From assembly GCA_041743655.1 (NCBI GenBank), contig JBGTMJ010000012.1, positions 1 to 15,561 of the forward strand: a stretch of 15,561 bases of DNA, written 5' to 3'. Positions within the stretch are counted from its first letter, which is position 1. The number at the start of each line of letters is the position of its first letter. The notes under the pieces were generated by a model, which searched no databases, was not told where the DNA came from, and worked only from the letters and a program-made list of their open reading frames with translations. Position numbers and translations under genes: made by a program. The stretch comes from JARIHD01 sp041743655 (lineage in GTDB: Bacteria > Patescibacteriota > Saccharimonadia > Saccharimonadales > UBA4665). Below, piece after piece: positions 12,049-15,561 of the stretch.

Positions 12049-12858
12049 ATGATAAAACTACTCACGCTCAATTTGTGGGGTGGACAGGCGTTTGATCCCC
12101 TGATGAGCTTTGTACAAGAGCAGGCCGGTACTGTTGATGTTTTTTGTTTCCAGGAAATGTTTGACACGCCGACCACTCGCATAACGGCTACCAATGAAGT
12201 TACGCAAGCGGACGGAGTGCGGGTTAACCTGCTTAGTGAGATTAAGCGCCGACTACCGCGGTACGATGCATATTATGCGCCACAGCAGGCGGGCTATATT
12301 TTTCGCCGGGCGGCTGGCTTCAGCGTCACTTCGGGTACAGCGTTTTTTGTTAAGAAATCGCTGACCGTAGAGAAGTATCCGGGCCCGGATAGCGCATTGC
12401 AGGCACTTGTCGATAGTCAGCCACTACCGGACGGTACTCTAAAGCAACCAGCAAATTTGCAGATTGTACAATGCCATGCCGAAACGACGCCTTTCACGAT
12501 CTTTAATCTGCACGGTTTAATCTGGCCGGCCATCGCTAAGAGCGACACCAAAGAGCGTCTTGAGCAAGCAAAGATAGTGCGTACGCAGATGAAACGCTGC
12601 AACGGCAAGAGAATCTTATGCGGAGATTTTAACCTGAATCCTGATACCGACAGTTTTAAGATTATGAGTGCGGGGTTGCGTGATTTGGTAAAAGAGTATG
12701 GAATCACTTTCACCCGATCATCATTTTTTAACCCCGAATGGTCGCAATTTGCAGATTATGTGTTGGTATCGAAAGAAGTCGAGGTGGTTAACTTTGGCGT
12801 CCTAAAACCATACCCAGAGATTTCCGATCACCTGCCGCTTCTATTAGAATGTAGGTAG
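12049..12858 (+). CDS. Endonuclease/exonuclease/phosphatase (EEP) family protein, paralogue 3
   Basis: 269 aa from ATG 12049. The EEP motifs in order are LTLNLW with N8, FQEMF with E36, FNLHG with N153 and H155, CGDFNLNPD with D193 and N195, FADYVLV with D236, and ISDHLPL with D260-H261. All catalytic positions are intact. Compared with the other two it carries an extra region at about 40-130, including GYIFRRAAGFSVTSGTAFF. It is closest in overall pattern to EEP members acting on phosphoesters or DNA ends, but the substrate is open. No signal peptide. The gene is transcribed alone from a TTGACA/TATAAT promoter with a leaderless start and ends before a terminator at 13035. Confidence 0.88.
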   Translation: MIKLLTLNLWGGQAFDPLMSFVQEQAGTVDVFCFQEMFDTPTTRITATNEVTQADGVRVNLLSEIKRRLPRYDAYYAPQQAGYIFRRAAGFSVTSGTAFFVKKSLTVEKYPGPDSALQALVDSQPLPDGTLKQPANLQIVQCHAETTPFTIFNLHGLIWPAIAKSDTKERLEQAKIVRTQMKRCNGKRILCGDFNLNPDTDSFKIMSAGLRDLVKEYGITFTRSSFFNPEWSQFADYVLVSKEVEVVNFGVLKPYPEISDHLPLLLECR

Positions 12859-13034
12859 GATAATCCCACATTCTAATCTGTTTAGATTCACCAAGGCAAA
12901 CTGGGGTATGCCTATACATCCCTCATCACTGCGTATGTTACAATCCAATCATACTGTAGCAGACAATATTGTTCTAGAGTGCTATACTTACATCCAATGA
13001 GTTACATGGTGTCAACGGTAACAGTACGTATGAT

Positions 13035-13058
13035 GCCCTTCTAGGGGCTATTTTCTTT
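13035..13058 (+). terminator. Rho-independent terminator upstream of metG
   Basis: GCCC and GGGC with a TTCTAG loop, followed by TATTTTCTTT. It could end the EEP-3 transcript or a short transcript from TATACT at 12983. Confidence 0.55.
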
Positions 13059-13072
13059 GATTTTTTGGCAAT

Positions 13073-13102
13073 TTGTAAATAACTTCTCTAAGCAGGTACA
13101 CT
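13073..13102 (+). promoter_or_regulatory. metG promoter, leaderless
   Basis: TTGTAA (13073-13078), an 18-nt spacer and TACACT (13097-13102), with the ATG at 13109 after 6 nt. Confidence 0.5.
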
Positions 13103-13108
13103 ACTAAT

Positions 13109-14545
13109 ATGAACTATTTTGTGACGACTTCTATTCCCTATGTTAATGGCGAGCCACACGTTGGGCACGCACTTGAATTCGTTATGGCCGATGTACTGGC
13201 CCGTGCTGCTCGGCAGCAGAACAAGCCGACAATCTTCTCAATCGGTACTGATGAGCACGGTGGCAAAATTGCCCAGAAAGCTGAAAGCCTCAACCTGACA
13301 CCCAGACAATTAGTTGACCAAATGAGCCAGGAGTTCCGTGATTTGGCGACGATTCTGCATATCAGCAACGACCGGTTTATACGCACCACGGATAAGGGAC
13401 ACGAACAGCGCGCTCAGCTTATATGGAAAGCACTGGAGAAGGATATATATAAGGGCAAGTATATTGGCTGGTACGATGTTAAAGAAGAGACTTTCGTGCC
13501 TGAAGCCCAGGCCGATCCGGAGCGTATGAAACCAGACCATCCGCAGGCCTATCAAAAGCTGGAGGAGGTGAATTACTTCTTCCGCCTGAGCAAATATTCA
13601 GAGCAAATCCGCAAAGTTATTGAATCTGGCGAGTTTCAGATTGTGCCAGACGTTCGCCGCAATGAAATCCTGGCGGTATTGCGCGAAGGTCTGGAAGACA
13701 TCAGTGTCTCCCGTCCGAAGGATAAACTGGAGTGGGGCATTCCTGTGCCAGGTGATAAGAATCAGGTCATGTATGTATGGTTTGAAGCACTCATGAACTA
13801 TATCACTGTACTTGGCTACCCTGAACACCAAGACTTCAAGAACTACTGGCCTGCAAATACCCAAGTGATTGGCAAGGACATTATCCGGTTCCATGCTGCA
13901 ATATGGCCGGCGATGCTTTTGAGCCTTGGAGTCGTGCTGCCGCAACAACTTTACGTACATGGTCACATTACGCTTGACGGCAAGAAGATGAGCAAAAGCG
14001 AAGGTAATGTTGTTGCCCCAAATGAGATTGTAAGCAAATATGGTGTAGACGCATTCAGGTACTATTTCTTACGGCATATACCCAGCTATAACGATGGTGA
14101 CTTTAGCTGGGAGGCGTTTGAAGCTTCCTATAATAATGAACTGGCGAACGAATTAGGTAATGCAGTCCAACGTACGACAGCTATGATTAGCCAGTATCAG
14201 AACGGCATTATCGGTGACATTCCTCCTGCGCAACATGATAACGCTGCCGTAGCTGAGGCTATTGAACAGTGCCGTTTTGACCGAGCCTTGGACCATGTAT
14301 GGGATCAAGTACGGGGGCTGAACCAGTATATTGACGAAGAAAAGCCGTGGGCAATTGCCAAGGCCGGCGATGCCGACCATTTGCGTGAAGTGCTTGCCTA
14401 TCAGGCCAGTTGCTTATTGGAAATTGCTGATTTACTACTACCGTTTCTACCTGATACAGCCAATAAGATCAATGCCGTATTCGCTGAAGGTATCGTGCGG
14501 CCAATTGAAGGTACTCTTTTCCCCAAAACAGAACAAGCGAAGTAG
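13109..14545 (+). CDS. metG: Methionyl-tRNA synthetase
   Basis: 478 aa. This class I synthetase charges tRNA-Met, including the initiator, with methionine. The HIGH-like motif is PHVGHALEF (HVGH at 17-20) and the second signature is GKKMSKSEGN (KMSKS at 293-297). The connective region (GWYDVKEETF, then NYFFRLSKYSEQI) is of the Bacillus-like type without the Cys pairs of zinc-knuckle MetRS. The anticodon-binding helical domain follows (NELANELGN, W-x-x-x-x-A, about 340-460). The C-terminal EMAP/tRBD tail of longer bacterial MetRS is absent; the short form is common in small genomes. tatD follows with a short overlap-free gap and its own SD, so they form an operon. Confidence 0.96.
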   Translation: MNYFVTTSIPYVNGEPHVGHALEFVMADVLARAARQQNKPTIFSIGTDEHGGKIAQKAESLNLTPRQLVDQMSQEFRDLATILHISNDRFIRTTDKGHEQRAQLIWKALEKDIYKGKYIGWYDVKEETFVPEAQADPERMKPDHPQAYQKLEEVNYFFRLSKYSEQIRKVIESGEFQIVPDVRRNEILAVLREGLEDISVSRPKDKLEWGIPVPGDKNQVMYVWFEALMNYITVLGYPEHQDFKNYWPANTQVIGKDIIRFHAAIWPAMLLSLGVVLPQQLYVHGHITLDGKKMSKSEGNVVAPNEIVSKYGVDAFRYYFLRHIPSYNDGDFSWEAFEASYNNELANELGNAVQRTTAMISQYQNGIIGDIPPAQHDNAAVAEAIEQCRFDRALDHVWDQVRGLNQYIDEEKPWAIAKAGDADHLREVLAYQASCLLEIADLLLPFLPDTANKINAVFAEGIVRPIEGTLFPKTEQAK

Positions 14546-14555
14546 GTGGTGGTCT

Positions 14556-15374
14556 ATGGAGTTCGTAGATACCCACTGTCATATACACGAGGCATTCACG
14601 GCAGCCGCTCTCAGCACTGAAACAAGCGCCCGTTATGAAAAGGCTGGTTCGCCGTCGCCGGACGATATGATTGCTGCAGCTACTAGTGAAGGCGTGACCC
14701 GCATGATCTGTGTTGGCACAACACTTGAGGACAGTGAACTGGCTGTCAGCTTTGCCACGGAGCGGGAACATGTTTGGGCTAGTATTGGCTTGCACCCCCA
14801 TGAGGCCAAAAGTTACACAGGCAACCAGAAAGCATTGCAACGGTTCGCCGCTTTGGCTAAAAAGCCCAAAGTAGTTGCGATTGGCGAATGCGGTTTTGAT
14901 TATTACTACAATCATTCGCTGCAAGCTGACCAAGAAGCAGTACTACGTTTCCAAATTGAGCTTGCGCTGCGGCATAAGCTCCCTATGATTTTTCATATTC
15001 GTGAAGCATTTGATGATTTTTGGCGGGTCTTCGATGACTATCAGGGTATTCGTGGGGTGGTACATAGCTTCAGCTCGGTCACACAAGACCTGGAGCAAAT
15101 TCTGGACCGTGGGTTGTACGTAGGCTTAAACGGTATTACGACCTTCACCAAAATTGATGACCAAGTTAAAGCTGCTCAAGCAGTGCCGCTGGCAAAACTG
15201 GTCTTGGAAACAGATGCGCCTTTCTTGACTCCAGCCCCATATCGTGGTACAATCTGTGAGCCTAAACATGTACGTGTAACAGCGGAGTTTTTAGCCAGTA
15301 TACGCGGGGAGTCTGTTGAGGGAATAGCAGCCCGAACTACTGAGAATGCCCAAAGTATTTTTAGATTAAGATGA
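14556..15374 (+). CDS. tatD: TatD-family metal-dependent deoxyribonuclease
   Basis: 272 aa, normal TatD length. The start is ATG 14556, 10 nt after the metG stop, with the AGGTGG SD at 14544-14549; longer in-frame readings inside metG lack support. Metal ligands and motifs are visible: DTHCHIHE (H7, H9), IGECGFDYYY (E111), FHIREA (H147), VVHSFSS (H170), and ETDAPFLTPAPYRG (D220) followed by EP. TatD enzymes are amidohydrolase-fold 3'-5' exonucleases acting on DNA and RNA in repair and turnover. Co-transcription with metG is a frequent bacterial arrangement. Confidence 0.95.
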   Translation: MEFVDTHCHIHEAFTAAALSTETSARYEKAGSPSPDDMIAAATSEGVTRMICVGTTLEDSELAVSFATEREHVWASIGLHPHEAKSYTGNQKALQRFAALAKKPKVVAIGECGFDYYYNHSLQADQEAVLRFQIELALRHKLPMIFHIREAFDDFWRVFDDYQGIRGVVHSFSSVTQDLEQILDRGLYVGLNGITTFTKIDDQVKAAQAVPLAKLVLETDAPFLTPAPYRGTICEPKHVRVTAEFLASIRGESVEGIAARTTENAQSIFRLR

Positions 15375-15378
15375 AATC

Positions 15379-15561
15379 ATGTTGCAATCCATTGAAAACA
15401 AGAACGACATATCCAACACCGTGCAGACACGCCGTATGCAGGTCTTATCCCGTGCTGTCCAGATTCTGGAACACCGCCTCTTAGAGTGCGATATTATCAG
15501 CAATGGGGAGGTCAGTAATGCCGCGTCCCAAACCGAGCAAGTTGATCGAGCTGTAGTTCCA
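15379..15561 (+). CDS. Partial CDS at right edge, unknown
   Basis: From ATG 15379, 4 nt after the tatD stop, a frame is open to the window end (61 codons). The visible part is helical and polar: NTVQTRRMQVLSRAVQILEH, then LLECDIISNGEVSNAAS. No family is recognised. The tight spacing places it in the metG-tatD operon; the SD is weak. An alternative ATG at 15371 in another frame stops early and is less likely. Confidence 0.5.
   Translation, partial: MLQSIENKNDISNTVQTRRMQVLSRAVQILEHRLLECDIISNGEVSNAASQTEQVDRAVVP

Noticed and set aside
14331..14555. Longer N-terminus for TatD inside metG
   Set aside because: It overlaps metG for over 200 nt, and the TatD family starts at the D-T-H-C-H motif right after ATG 14556, which has an SD.
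1..15561. CRISPR array, rRNA or insertion sequence
   Set aside because: No regularly spaced repeats, rRNA segments or transposase motifs were seen.

Overview
The window looks like a chromosomal stretch of a small-genome Patescibacteria/CPR bacterium, most likely Candidatus Saccharibacteria. This is an inference from four things: very short intergenic spaces, many genes whose -10 box sits 6-9 nt before the start codon (leaderless mRNAs), a mix of core genes with single-gene accessory units, and standard stop-codon use. No marker here fixes the taxonomy by itself.

Layout. A minus-strand gene runs off the left edge (1-159) behind a good promoter and a 130-nt leader. An endonuclease/exonuclease/phosphatase (EEP) protein follows (655-1371), then a small membrane protein (1534-1812) and a gene-free, strongly structured block (about 1889-2213). 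Positions 2214-5245 hold a cytosolic trypsin-like protease, two small minus-strand ORFs, a protein resembling the YwgA/SocA-like fold, and an SPFH/prohibitin membrane protein. A RelB/DinJ-RelE/YafQ toxin-antitoxin pair occupies 5521-6059 (minus). A run of single plus-strand genes follows: DUF1801 protein, HAD/UMPH-1-type 5'-nucleotidase, a membrane-anchored unknown, a second EEP protein and a YbaK-type aminoacyl-tRNA deacylase. Then come tRNA-Cys(GCA) and tRNA-Leu(UAA). A minus-strand M16 peptidase gene is broken by an apparent one-base deletion. A third EEP protein, metG, tatD and the start of another gene finish the window.

Gene organisation. Most plus-strand genes are their own transcription unit. 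Several junctions carry a terminator hairpin whose T-tract runs straight into an extended -10 (TGnTATAAT or TGnTATACT), then 6-7 nt, then ATG. SD-led genes are the minority (left-edge gene, 3488, 4463, tatD). The intergenic spaces are not empty: two ungapped homologous 3' fragments of an unknown gene lie at 487-609 and 6690-6860, and a 31-nt near-identical repeat lies at 4129-4159 and 5435-5465. Several spacers share a CACCAAT-containing motif upstream of terminators. These look like remnants of small gene families or a dispersed intergenic element, and they are the most novel signal in the window.

Functionally the window joins translation and quality control (metG, YbaK, tRNAs), nucleic acid and nucleotide hydrolysis (three EEP proteins, tatD, 5'-nucleotidase) and proteolysis (S1 and M16 proteases). 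There is no clear single pathway; the 2214-4333 group is the best candidate for an uncharacterised accessory or defence module.
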